Shown: one piece after another, positions 55,616 to 62,245 of the stretch | Numbering within the stretch: the stretch's first letter is position 1 | How the letters are laid out: each line of letters opens with the position of its first letter | NCBI GenBank assembly: GCA_025928655.1 | Contig: JAICJC010000004.1 | Span: 1-62,245, forward strand | Source of the DNA: Thermoleophilia bacterium | GTDB lineage: Bacteria > Actinomycetota > Thermoleophilia > Gaiellales > JAICJC01 | Reading direction: 5' to 3' | DNA length: 62,245 bases | The notes under the pieces: generated by a model | The model's database searches: none | What the model saw: the letters and a program-made list of their open reading frames with translations, nothing else | What the model was told of the DNA's origin: nothing | Program-made: the position numbers and the translations under genes

Positions 55616-57757
55616 GTGAGGGTTCGGCGGGACGTCGGCGGTGCGGGAGCGGGCTGCGGTGGACGACAGGCGCGTCGACCGCACGCCTCCGTCCGTTCGT
55701 TCGGCCGCCGCGTCGCGGTTGTGGGAGTGGGGCTGGCGACCCTGCTCGGGGCGACATCGATGCCCGCCTTCGGCGCCGGGTCGATCCTGTACGTGGACGG
55801 CTCGAGTGCATCCTGCGCGGATTCCGGGCCGGGAACGGCTGCCCAGCCCTTCTGCACGATCACCGCCGCAGCTTCACATGCCGGCGCGGGCCAGACCGTG
55901 CAGGTCGCGAGCGGCACCTACACGGAGGATGTGAAGGTCTCGGCTTCTGGCAGCCCGGGCGCGCCGATCACGTTCCAACCCGCTCCGGGCGCCGTCGTGA
56001 CGCTCACGGGCAAGGCGGACGGGTTCACGCTCACGAACGCGAGCTGGATCACGGTGACCGGATTCGAGATCACGCGGACGACCTCCTACGGCATCAACGT
56101 GACCGGCGGCTCGCACGTCGCCATCTCCGCCAACCACGTCACCTTCTCCGGCCAGCCGATCCAGGGCCAGATCGCCGCGGGCATCCACCTGAGCGGTGTG
56201 ACCAGCTCGCTCGTTTCGGGGAACGACTCCGATCACAACAGCGACTACGGCATCACGGTCGTCGGTGGATCCACGGGGGTCGAGGTACGCGGGAACACGA
56301 CCTACGCCAACTCGCGAGTGTACGAGCGGGCGACCGCCGGGATCCGGATCTACCAGTCTCCAGGCAACATCGTTGACCGCAACATCACCCACGACAATCA
56401 GGACTCGGGGATCGAGTGTTACCCGGGGGCGAACAACACGCTGATCTACGACAACGTCTCGTACGACAACGGCGACCACGGGATCGACAACCTCACCGCG
56501 ACGGGAGAGGTGATCGTCGGGAACACCGTCTACGGCAACGTCACGGCCGGCATCAACGTCGAAGGCGGCTCGACGGGCGCGACCATCGGGGACAACATCA
56601 GCGTCGACAACGGCATCGGCAGCCCCCGGACGCACAGCGACATCCGCGTCGAGCACGGGTCGACCGCAGGGACGACGATGGACTACGACCTGGTCCACCT
56701 TTCGACGGCCGACACGCTCTTGATCTGGGACTCGGTGAGCTACAAGTCGCTCAGTGCCTTCCAGGCCGCGAGCGGTCAGGAGGCGCACGGGATCGACGCG
56801 GATCCACGCTGGGAGGCTCCCGGTGCCGGCAACTTCCATCTGACGGCGGGCTCGCCGGCCATCGACTCGGCAGACTCGGGGGTGACGGGCGAGCCGGGCA
56901 CGGACGTCGAGGGGAATCCTCGGGTCGACGACCCCGGTACCGCCGATACCGGCGCCGGCCCCAACACCTATGATGACCGCGGCGCGTACGAGTTCCAGGG
57001 TACGACCCCGAGCCAGCCACCGTCCGCCGCGCTGACCGCCCGGCCCTCCTCGGGCGTCGCGCCGCGGCCCGTCACGGCCGACGCGTCGGCATCGACGGCC
57101 GGCGGCGCGAACCCGATCGCCTCGTACAGCTTCGACTTCGGCGACGGCTCCGCCCCGATTGGCCCGCAGTCCGGGGCGACCGCCACGCACACCTACACCC
57201 AGCTGGGGGCCTTCACCATCACCGTCACGGTGACCGACACCAGCGGGGCATCCTCGACGGCAACCGCTGTCGTCACGGTCTCCTCCCCGGGCTCCCAGCA
57301 GTTCGTCGGCAACCAGGGATTCGAAACCGACCTCACCGGCTGGAATACATCCGGATCGAGCACGGGCGTCACCCTGACACGGACAAGCGGCGGGCACAGC
57401 GGGTCATGGGCGGCGCAGGTCTCCAACCCCACGACCGCGAGCGTCGGCACGTGTCTCTTGAACGACTCGCCGAACTGGGTGAAGACGACGGCGGGCGGGA
57501 CATACACCGCATCCATGTGGGTGCGGGCGGACTCACCGGGATCGGTGCTGAAGCTGCGGTTCCGCGAGTACACGGGCAGCACGCTCGTGGGCACCGCCAC
57601 GTCGCAGCTGACCCTGTCCTCGACCTGGCAGCAGGTCACGCTCGCCTACACCCCTGGCGCGCCCGGGTCGTCGACCCTCGACCTGAACGCCTACGTCTCG
57701 GCGGCCGCCCCGGGAACCTGCTTCTACGCCGACGACGTCTCGGTGACGCTCGGCTGA
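55616..57757 (+). CDS. Secreted right-handed beta-helix protein with PKD and carbohydrate-binding-like domains
   Basis: A 713-residue exported protein. A Sec signal (about 28-54; VAVVGVGLATLLGATSMPAFGA in two pieces) precedes a parallel beta-helix (about 60-400) full of short turns such as GIHLSGVTSSLVSGN, SGIECYPGANNTLIYDN and NTVYGNVTAGINVEGG, ending LTAGSPAIDSADSGV. A PKD domain follows (about 470-560; SYSFDFGDGSAPIG, THTYTQLGAFTITVTVTD), then a C-terminal CBM-like jelly roll (about 570-713; GFETDLTGWNTSG). It resembles poly-sugar lyases or adhesins of the pectate-lyase fold and may act on or bind the exopolysaccharide. The long N-terminus before the signal suggests that a later start is possible. 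Confidence 0.88.
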   Translation: MRVRRDVGGAGAGCGGRQARRPHASVRSFGRRVAVVGVGLATLLGATSMPAFGAGSILYVDGSSASCADSGPGTAAQPFCTITAAASHAGAGQTVQVASGTYTEDVKVSASGSPGAPITFQPAPGAVVTLTGKADGFTLTNASWITVTGFEITRTTSYGINVTGGSHVAISANHVTFSGQPIQGQIAAGIHLSGVTSSLVSGNDSDHNSDYGITVVGGSTGVEVRGNTTYANSRVYERATAGIRIYQSPGNIVDRNITHDNQDSGIECYPGANNTLIYDNVSYDNGDHGIDNLTATGEVIVGNTVYGNVTAGINVEGGSTGATIGDNISVDNGIGSPRTHSDIRVEHGSTAGTTMDYDLVHLSTADTLLIWDSVSYKSLSAFQAASGQEAHGIDADPRWEAPGAGNFHLTAGSPAIDSADSGVTGEPGTDVEGNPRVDDPGTADTGAGPNTYDDRGAYEFQGTTPSQPPSAALTARPSSGVAPRPVTADASASTAGGANPIASYSFDFGDGSAPIGPQSGATATHTYTQLGAFTITVTVTDTSGASSTATAVVTVSSPGSQQFVGNQGFETDLTGWNTSGSSTGVTLTRTSGGHSGSWAAQVSNPTTASVGTCLLNDSPNWVKTTAGGTYTASMWVRADSPGSVLKLRFREYTGSTLVGTATSQLTLSSTWQQVTLAYTPGAPGSSTLDLNAYVSAAAPGTCFYADDVSVTLG

Positions 57758-57924
57758 GCCGAGCTCTGGGGTCCGGGCCCTCGTCCGGGCGCGTGTCGCC
57801 GCGCGGGTCGAGATGAACGTTCCGGCATGGCGCGACAGCTGGATTCCGGTGGGATCCATGTGCCGCCTTCGCTCGGCCCGATTCGCCGGTTTTCGGGGCC
57901 GGGCCGGCGGCTAGGCTCTTCCGG

Positions 57925-58680
57925 ATGGAGGAGCTGATTTTGGCGTGGTACAGCCGAAACCGCGTGGATCTTCCGTGGAGAGAAACCCACGATCCGTACG
58001 CGATCTTGGTGTCTGAAGTCATGCTGCAGCAGACCCAGGTCTCGCGGGCCGTCCCCCGCTACCTGGCGTGGCTCGAGCGCTGGCCGACGGTCGAGGCGCT
58101 CGCGGCGGCGCGGCCGGCCGACGTCATCACCGAGTGGGCGGGCATGGGCTACAACCGGCGGGCGGTGTTCCTGCACCGCTGCGCGATCGCGGTGACGGAG
58201 ATGGGCGGCTTCCCGCGCGAGCCGGAGGAGCTGCGGCGGCTGCCCGGGGTGGGGCCGTACACGGCGGCGGCGATCGCCTGCTTCGCATTCGACGCCCAGG
58301 TGGCGGCCCCTGACACGAACGCAAAGCGCGTCCTCGAACGGGCCTTCGGCGACGCCGACCTGGCGCCGCCGCCGGGCCTGGCGTACGAGTGGAACCAGGC
58401 CCTCTTCGACCTCGGCCGCGAGGTCTGCATCGCCCGCCGGCCGCGGTGCGAGGTCTGCCCGCTCGCAGATGGGTGCCCCTCGCGCGGCCGCACGTACGCG
58501 CCGCTGCGCAAGCAGTCGCGATTCGAGGGCTCGTTCCGCCAGCGCCGGGCCGAGCTGCTGCGCGCGATCGCCGCGGCCGGCTCGCTCCCCGACGCCGACG
58601 CGGACACGGAGGCGCTCGTCTCGCTCGTGCGCGACGGCCTGGCAGAGGTATCGGGCGGCTACGCCCGGCTGCCGGCGTGA
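57925..58680 (+). CDS. mutY: A/G-specific adenine glycosylase (short form)
   Basis: A 251-residue base-excision repair enzyme that removes adenine opposite 8-oxoguanine. Catalytic Glu31 lies in LVSEVMLQQTQVS, a helix-hairpin-helix in LRRLPGVGPYTAAAI, and Asp130 in VAAPDTNAKRVL. The iron-sulfur cluster is Cys168-x6-Cys175-x2-Cys178-x5-Cys184. It lacks the C-terminal MutT-like 8-oxoG recognition domain of long MutY, as in some short actinobacterial forms. It is monocistronic; its TGA abuts a hairpin repeat shared with the convergent HAD gene. Confidence 0.9.
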   Translation: MEELILAWYSRNRVDLPWRETHDPYAILVSEVMLQQTQVSRAVPRYLAWLERWPTVEALAAARPADVITEWAGMGYNRRAVFLHRCAIAVTEMGGFPREPEELRRLPGVGPYTAAAIACFAFDAQVAAPDTNAKRVLERAFGDADLAPPPGLAYEWNQALFDLGREVCIARRPRCEVCPLADGCPSRGRTYAPLRKQSRFEGSFRQRRAELLRAIAAAGSLPDADADTEALVSLVRDGLAEVSGGYARLPA

Positions 58681-58708
58681 ATACCCCGGTGCCTGGCACC
58701 GGTTATTC
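58680..58708. repeat. Palindromic element GGTGCC-W-GGCACC between convergent genes
   Basis: The core GGTGCCTGGCACC (58688-58700) has outer AATA (58680-58683) and TATT (58704-58707). It fills the gap between mutY and the HAD gene; the TAA of the HAD gene (58705-58703) is inside it. It matches the second hairpin of the array at 16.7-16.9 kb. Confidence 0.8.
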
Positions 58709-59395
58709 AGCGAGGAGCTTCGTCACCAGGGCGTCCAGGCCGGCCAGGGACGGGAGCTCGGCGTCGGGCGAGTACCCCTCCGGCAGCGGGATGCCGGCGC
58801 GGTTGATCCACACCGCCTTCATGCCGACCGCCTGGGCGCCGGCGATGTCGGTGTCGAGGCCGTCGCCGACGTGCACCCACCGGGCCGGGTTGCCGCCGCA
58901 CAGCTCAATCGCATGCCGGAACGGCGCCGCCGCCGGCTTCATCTCGCCGATCTGCTCGGCGTGGACGATGAACGCGAACCGGCGCGCCACCGGCAGCTCG
59001 GCGAACGGGAAGTTGCCGTTCGTGATCGCGCCCAGCACCCGGCCGGAGGCGACGAGCGCGTCGAGCTCCGGCTCGACGTCGTCGTGGAGGCGCACCGTCG
59101 CCGGCCGGGCCGCCATCCAGGCCTCGACCATCCACCCGGGCAGGTCGGGATCGTCCAGGTCATGGGTCGCTAGGATCCGGCGGAAGGACTCGAGCCGCAG
59201 CTCGAGGTAGGTGCCCTCGCGCTCCTCCGCCACCCGCTGCCGCTCCTCGTGCAGCCGCTCCACCGTGATCAGGCCCGCGACCGCGGGATGGCGCTCCTCG
59301 AGCGCGGCGATGGCGGCCGCGAGCGAGCCGTCCATCATCGGCATGAACGCCCACAGCGTCTCGTCGAGGTCGAACGAGACGACCGCCGCCGTCAT
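58703..59395 (-). CDS. HAD-superfamily hydrolase
   Basis: A 230-residue phosphatase-like protein from ATG 59395 (ATGA overlap with ispF). HAD motif I is VVSFDLDETLWAF (nucleophile Asp), motif II is VLGAITNGNF, the motif III Lys lies in QIGEMKPAAAPF, and motif IV is WVHVGDGLDTDIAGAQAVGM. A helical cap occupies about 20-110. It belongs to the haloacid dehalogenase-like phosphatases (YjjG/PGP-like); the substrate is unknown. It is translationally coupled to the isoprenoid genes but probably not part of the MEP pathway. Confidence 0.88.
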   Translation of the reverse strand: MTAAVVSFDLDETLWAFMPMMDGSLAAAIAALEERHPAVAGLITVERLHEERQRVAEEREGTYLELRLESFRRILATHDLDDPDLPGWMVEAWMAARPATVRLHDDVEPELDALVASGRVLGAITNGNFPFAELPVARRFAFIVHAEQIGEMKPAAAPFRHAIELCGGNPARWVHVGDGLDTDIAGAQAVGMKAVWINRAGIPLPEGYSPDAELPSLAGLDALVTKLLAE

Positions 59396-59886
59396 GCCGC
59401 CTTCCGCAGCAGGGCGACGGCCTGGCAGGCGGCGCCCTCGCCGCGACCCGCAAAGCCGAGATGGTCGGTGGTGGACGCCCGCACGGTCACGCGCGCGCGG
59501 TCGGCGCCGAGGGCGGCGGCCAGGCACTCGCGCATCGCGTCGCGGTGCGGCGCCAGGCGGGGGGCCTGCATGATGACGATCGCGTCGACGTTCACGAGCG
59601 CCCAGCCGGATGCCCGCACCCGCTCCCACGCCCGGCCGAGCAGGGCGATGCTGGACGCGCCCGCAAGCGCGGGATTGTCAGACGGGAACAGGTGGCCGAT
59701 GTCCTCCATCCCGGCCGCGCCGAGGAGCGCGTCGGTGACGGCGTGGCTGACCAGGTCGGCGTCGGAGTGGCCCTCGAGCCCCCGCTCGGCGGGGATCGTG
59801 ACGCCGGCCAGCACGAGCGGCCGCCCCGCGGTGAACGCGTGCGCGTCGAAGCCGATGCCCACCCGCAGGTCGTCGCCGGGCGTCAC
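59392..59886 (-). CDS. ispF: 2-C-methyl-D-erythritol 2,4-cyclodiphosphate synthase
   Basis: A 164-residue MEP-pathway enzyme from GTG 59886 (GTGA overlap with ispD). It forms the cyclic diphosphate from CDP-methylerythritol phosphate. The metal motif DAHAF (RVGIGFDAHAF), LEGHSDADLVSHAVTDALLG (in two pieces) and IGHLFPSDNPALAGASS are characteristic, as is RASTTDHLGFAGRGEGAAC near the end. Length and motif order are normal for the trimeric enzyme. Confidence 0.95.
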   Translation of the reverse strand: MTPGDDLRVGIGFDAHAFTAGRPLVLAGVTIPAERGLEGHSDADLVSHAVTDALLGAAGMEDIGHLFPSDNPALAGASSIALLGRAWERVRASGWALVNVDAIVIMQAPRLAPHRDAMRECLAAALGADRARVTVRASTTDHLGFAGRGEGAACQAVALLRKAA

Positions 59887-60560
59887 TCGAATCGGTCCTC
59901 CGCCCGGGCCAGATCGTCGGGTGTCGTGATCTTCTCGTTGCCGGCCTCGCCGTTCACCGCCGCGACGGCGAAGCCGGCCGCCTCGACCAGCGAGGCGCAG
60001 TCCGTCGCCCCGCGCAAGGCATCGGACGAGCCGGAGAACGCCTGCCGCAGCGCCGCCGCCCGGAAGGCCTGGGGCGTCTGCACCGCGCGCAACTCGCCCC
60101 GGTCGAGCGTCTCGGCCACGACGCCTTCGCGCACCCGCTTCACCGTGTCGGTCACGGGCAGCGCCGGGATCGCGCCGTCGTGCTCCCCGAGGGCCGCCAG
60201 CACCCGGTCGACCAGCTCCGCCGAGGCGAAGGGCCGGGCGGCATCGTGCACCAGGATCGCCTCCGCGTCGGCCGCCACCTGGGCCAGGCCGGCGGCGACG
60301 GAGAGCGCGCGGGTCTCGCCGCCCGGGACGGCCGCCGCCACCTTCCCGGCCGCGAGCTCGTCGGCGAGCAGCGAGGCCGGTTCGTCCCACCCGGCCGGGA
60401 CCACAAGCACCATCCGGTCGACGGCCGGGTGATCCTCGAAGAGGTCGATCGAACGCGCGAGGAGCGGACGCCCGGCGAGCCGCACGAACGCCTTCGGCAC
60501 ATCGGCGCCCAAGCGCGTGCCCTCGCCGCCGGCAACCACGATCGCCCAGGTCGGGCTCAT
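59883..60560 (-). CDS. ispD: 2-C-methyl-D-erythritol 4-phosphate cytidylyltransferase
   Basis: A 225-residue enzyme that makes CDP-methylerythritol from MEP and CTP. The nucleotide motif is IVVAGGEGTRLGADVPKAFV (about 7-26), followed by ILVHDAARPFAS, PVTDTVKRV and LRAVQTPQAFRA, and the C-terminal EKITTPDDLARAE. The start ATG 60560 overlaps the stop of the PIN/TRAM gene (ATGA). The ispD-ispF adjacency is common; with the PIN/TRAM and carD genes it forms a housekeeping block. Confidence 0.95.
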   Translation of the reverse strand: MSPTWAIVVAGGEGTRLGADVPKAFVRLAGRPLLARSIDLFEDHPAVDRMVLVVPAGWDEPASLLADELAAGKVAAAVPGGETRALSVAAGLAQVAADAEAILVHDAARPFASAELVDRVLAALGEHDGAIPALPVTDTVKRVREGVVAETLDRGELRAVQTPQAFRAAALRQAFSGSSDALRGATDCASLVEAAGFAVAAVNGEAGNEKITTPDDLARAEDRFE

Positions 60561-61618
60561 CCCGCGTCCGGGCTCGCGTTCACCTTGGTGAAGATCATCT
60601 TGCCCGACGGCGACTGCAGCACCGAGGTCACCTCCACCGCGGCCGTCTCGCCCAGCATCCGCCGGCCGCCCTCGACCACCACCATGGTGCCGTCGTCGAG
60701 GTAGCCGACGCCCTGGTCGTGCTCCTTGCCCTCGCGGATCACGCGGACGTCGAACGACTCACCCGGGAGCACCGCCGGCTTCAGCGCGTTCGCGAGCTCG
60801 TTCACGTTCAACACGACGACGTCCTGGATCCGGGCCAGCCGGTTCAGGTTGAAGTCGGTGGTGAGGATGCGGAGCCCGCGATCCTTGGCCAGCTTGAGCA
60901 GCTTGGCGTCGACGTCGTCGAGCTCGGGGAAGTCGACGTCGGGCGTCGTCACGGTCACCTCGGACCGCAGCCCCTGCACCACCTCGAGCCCGCGGCGGCC
61001 GCGGGCCCGCTTCAGCGAATCGCCCGAATCGGCGACGTGCTGGAGCTCGCGCAGCACGAACTCGGGCACGACCAGCTCGTCCTTGAGGAAGCCGGTGCGC
61101 ACGATGTCGGCGATCCGCCCGTCGATGATCGCGCTCGTGTCGACGAGCGTCACGAAGCCGGGCGGCTCGGCCTCCGTGCCCGGCTCAGCGGTTGCGTGCA
61201 CGCCGACCAGGCGCAGGATGCCGCGGTACTTCTTGGCCGCGGTGAAGGCGAAGAGGTAGCCCACCACCAGGAACAGCGGCAGGATCACCCACTTGCCGAT
61301 GTACGGCAGCGTGTGGACCGGGAACCACAGGAGCGCGGACACGAGCAGCCCCACCAGGAGGCCGATCGCGGCAACTGTCAGCTCGCCCGCGCTGCGGGTC
61401 TGGGCGGCCCGCTCGACCCTCTTGAACCCGCGCACCAGCCCCTTGCCGACGAGGCCCCCCACCATCCACCCGACGGCGAAGACGAGGAAGACGACGACGG
61501 CGAAGGCGGGGTACGCGTAAGAAGCCTGATAACGATCTTCGAGATTAAGAGACAACCCCGCCTGGATGGCACCCAGGATGCCCAAGAGGGACAAGACGAT
61601 CCGGGTTGAGACCACCAT
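60557..61618 (-). CDS. PIN/TRAM-domain membrane protein (YacL-like)
   Basis: A 353-residue protein with four N-terminal transmembrane helices (about 7-25, 37-60, 80-105, 110-130), a PIN nuclease-fold domain (about 155-275; TLVDTSAIIDGRIADI, FVLRELQHVADS, DAKLLKLAKDRGLRILTTDFNLNRLA in two pieces) and a C-terminal TRAM RNA-binding domain (GVGYLDDGTMVVVEGG). AGAGGAG lies seven bases before ATG 61618. This is the Bacillus YacL type, whose gene also sits by carD-like and ispD genes. It is probably a membrane-attached RNase or RNA-binding protein. Confidence 0.93.
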   Translation of the reverse strand: MVVSTRIVLSLLGILGAIQAGLSLNLEDRYQASYAYPAFAVVVFLVFAVGWMVGGLVGKGLVRGFKRVERAAQTRSAGELTVAAIGLLVGLLVSALLWFPVHTLPYIGKWVILPLFLVVGYLFAFTAAKKYRGILRLVGVHATAEPGTEAEPPGFVTLVDTSAIIDGRIADIVRTGFLKDELVVPEFVLRELQHVADSGDSLKRARGRRGLEVVQGLRSEVTVTTPDVDFPELDDVDAKLLKLAKDRGLRILTTDFNLNRLARIQDVVVLNVNELANALKPAVLPGESFDVRVIREGKEHDQGVGYLDDGTMVVVEGGRRMLGETAAVEVTSVLQSPSGKMIFTKVNASPDAG

Positions 61619-61699
61619 CGTCTGCTCCTCTCTACAACCGTCGCACCCGGCGCCGGATAGGCGGTCAGCCGCCCGGCCTGGGTGCTTGCACGATCCTGG

Positions 61700-62206
61700 C
61701 TACGCCCGCGCCTTGCGGGCCTCGCCGATCTCCTCGAGCACCTCCTCCAGGAACTCGCGCGCCTCGTCCTCGTCCATGTTCTTCGCGTACATCAGCTCGC
61801 TGGCGAGGATGCGCTTGGCCTTCGAGAACATCTGCTTCTCACCGGTGGAGAGTCCCTTCTCCTGGTCGCGCTGCGCGAGGTTGCGAACGACCTCGGCCAT
61901 CTCGAAGATGTCACCGGTCTTCATCTTGTCGCGGTTGTGCTTGAAGCGGCGGTTCCAGTTCTTCGGCATCTTGGTGCCGTCGCCCTGGAGGACGGTGAGG
62001 ACCTCCTCGACGGTCTCCTCACCGATCACCTTGCGCAGACCGACCCGCTCCGCGCTGTCCAGCGGAATCGTGACGGTCATGTCGTTGTGCAGGATCTGGA
62101 TCGTCAGATACTCCCGATCCTTGTCCCCGACGACACGCATGTCCCTGCTTGTGATCGTCCCAGCCCCATGATGGGGGTACACGACCTTGTCGCCAACCTC
62201 ATACAA
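61700..62206 (-). CDS. carD: CarD-family RNA polymerase-binding transcription regulator
   Basis: A 168-residue protein from TTG 62206 (GAGGAGG upstream, slightly distant). The N-terminal RNAP-interacting Tudor-like domain reads VGDKVVYPHHGAGTI; the C-terminal helical domain has LQGDGTKMPKNWNRRFKHN (in the family a conserved Trp stabilises open complexes) and TGDIFEMAEVVRNLAQRD. CarD binds the RNA polymerase beta subunit and stabilises open promoter complexes, especially at rRNA genes. It is the first gene of the block that continues with PIN/TRAM, ispD and ispF, 81 bases downstream. Confidence 0.95.
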   Translation of the reverse strand: MYEVGDKVVYPHHGAGTITSRDMRVVGDKDREYLTIQILHNDMTVTIPLDSAERVGLRKVIGEETVEEVLTVLQGDGTKMPKNWNRRFKHNRDKMKTGDIFEMAEVVRNLAQRDQEKGLSTGEKQMFSKAKRILASELMYAKNMDEDEAREFLEEVLEEIGEARKARA

Positions 62207-62245
62207 AAGTCGCTCGACCTCCTCGGCAAAAATGCGCCTGCACGC

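Overview
The window is very GC-rich (roughly 70% by eye), densely packed, and full of GTG/TTG starts, ATGA/GTGA stop-start overlaps and some apparently leaderless starts. The right end carries carD, a PIN/TRAM membrane protein, ispD and ispF in one run. Together with FAD/Rieske enzymes, MMPL transporters and adenylate-cyclase/LuxR regulators, this suggests a deep-branching actinobacterium, plausibly class Thermoleophilia. That placement is inference from gene content only. No phage, plasmid, insertion-sequence or CRISPR genes were seen.

Layout. 1-3.4 kb: end of an MMPL transporter, a cyclase/receiver/LuxR regulator on the other strand, a decayed photolyase, a small lipoprotein and a DUF4242-like protein. 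3.5-13.9 kb: one long minus-strand series of eight genes, mostly overlapping, that looks like a polyol/glycerol-type catabolic operon (FAD dehydrogenase with BFD-like iron-sulfur domain, second FAD protein, small membrane protein, GntR repressor, APC permease, FGGY kinase, amidohydrolase, LAL-type LuxR regulator), driven by a promoter at 13893-13921. 14-16.6 kb: cydAB quinol oxidase. 16.6-21.5 kb: a hairpin-repeat array, a small Rieske ferredoxin-like protein, an amidohydrolase, the RNA ligase RtcB, two tRNA-like genes with a structured small-ORF region, and a Rieske oxygenase alpha subunit. 21.6-25 kb: MMPL transporter and PAS histidine kinase. 25.1-34.5 kb: a CarH-type B12 light-sensing repressor with a recognisable operator/promoter, followed on the other strand by a DUF378 protein, a secreted protein, an SDR/DUF2867 protein, an MMPL transporter, a cation diffusion facilitator and a Ca2+-type P-ATPase. 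34.5-37.3 kb: rsbQ-rsbP energy-stress pair. 38.5-54.6 kb: an exopolysaccharide cluster (epimerase, deacetylase, formyltransferase, initiating sugar transferase, ligase/polymerase, flippase, UDP-sugar decarboxylase-like enzyme, nucleotidyltransferase, aminotransferase, chain-length protein, glycosyltransferase) ending in a tightly coupled cassette: HprK-like P-loop protein, divergent RtcB homologue, unknown protein, APH-type kinase. 54.6-58 kb: NarL-type regulator and a secreted beta-helix/PKD protein. 57.9-62.2 kb: mutY, then a minus-strand housekeeping block, carD - PIN/TRAM - ispD - ispF - HAD phosphatase.

The most unusual material is (1) the rtcB locus, with two divergent tRNA-like genes, a terminator and two small ORFs directly upstream; (2) a second, degenerate RtcB homologue coupled to kinase-like genes inside the polysaccharide cluster; (3) three sequence classes of short dispersed palindromes sharing one architecture (6-bp arm, central A/T, 6-bp arm), placed at gene ends and in one place supplying the start of a gene; and (4) a CarH-like operator of three 11-bp-phased repeats over a promoter.
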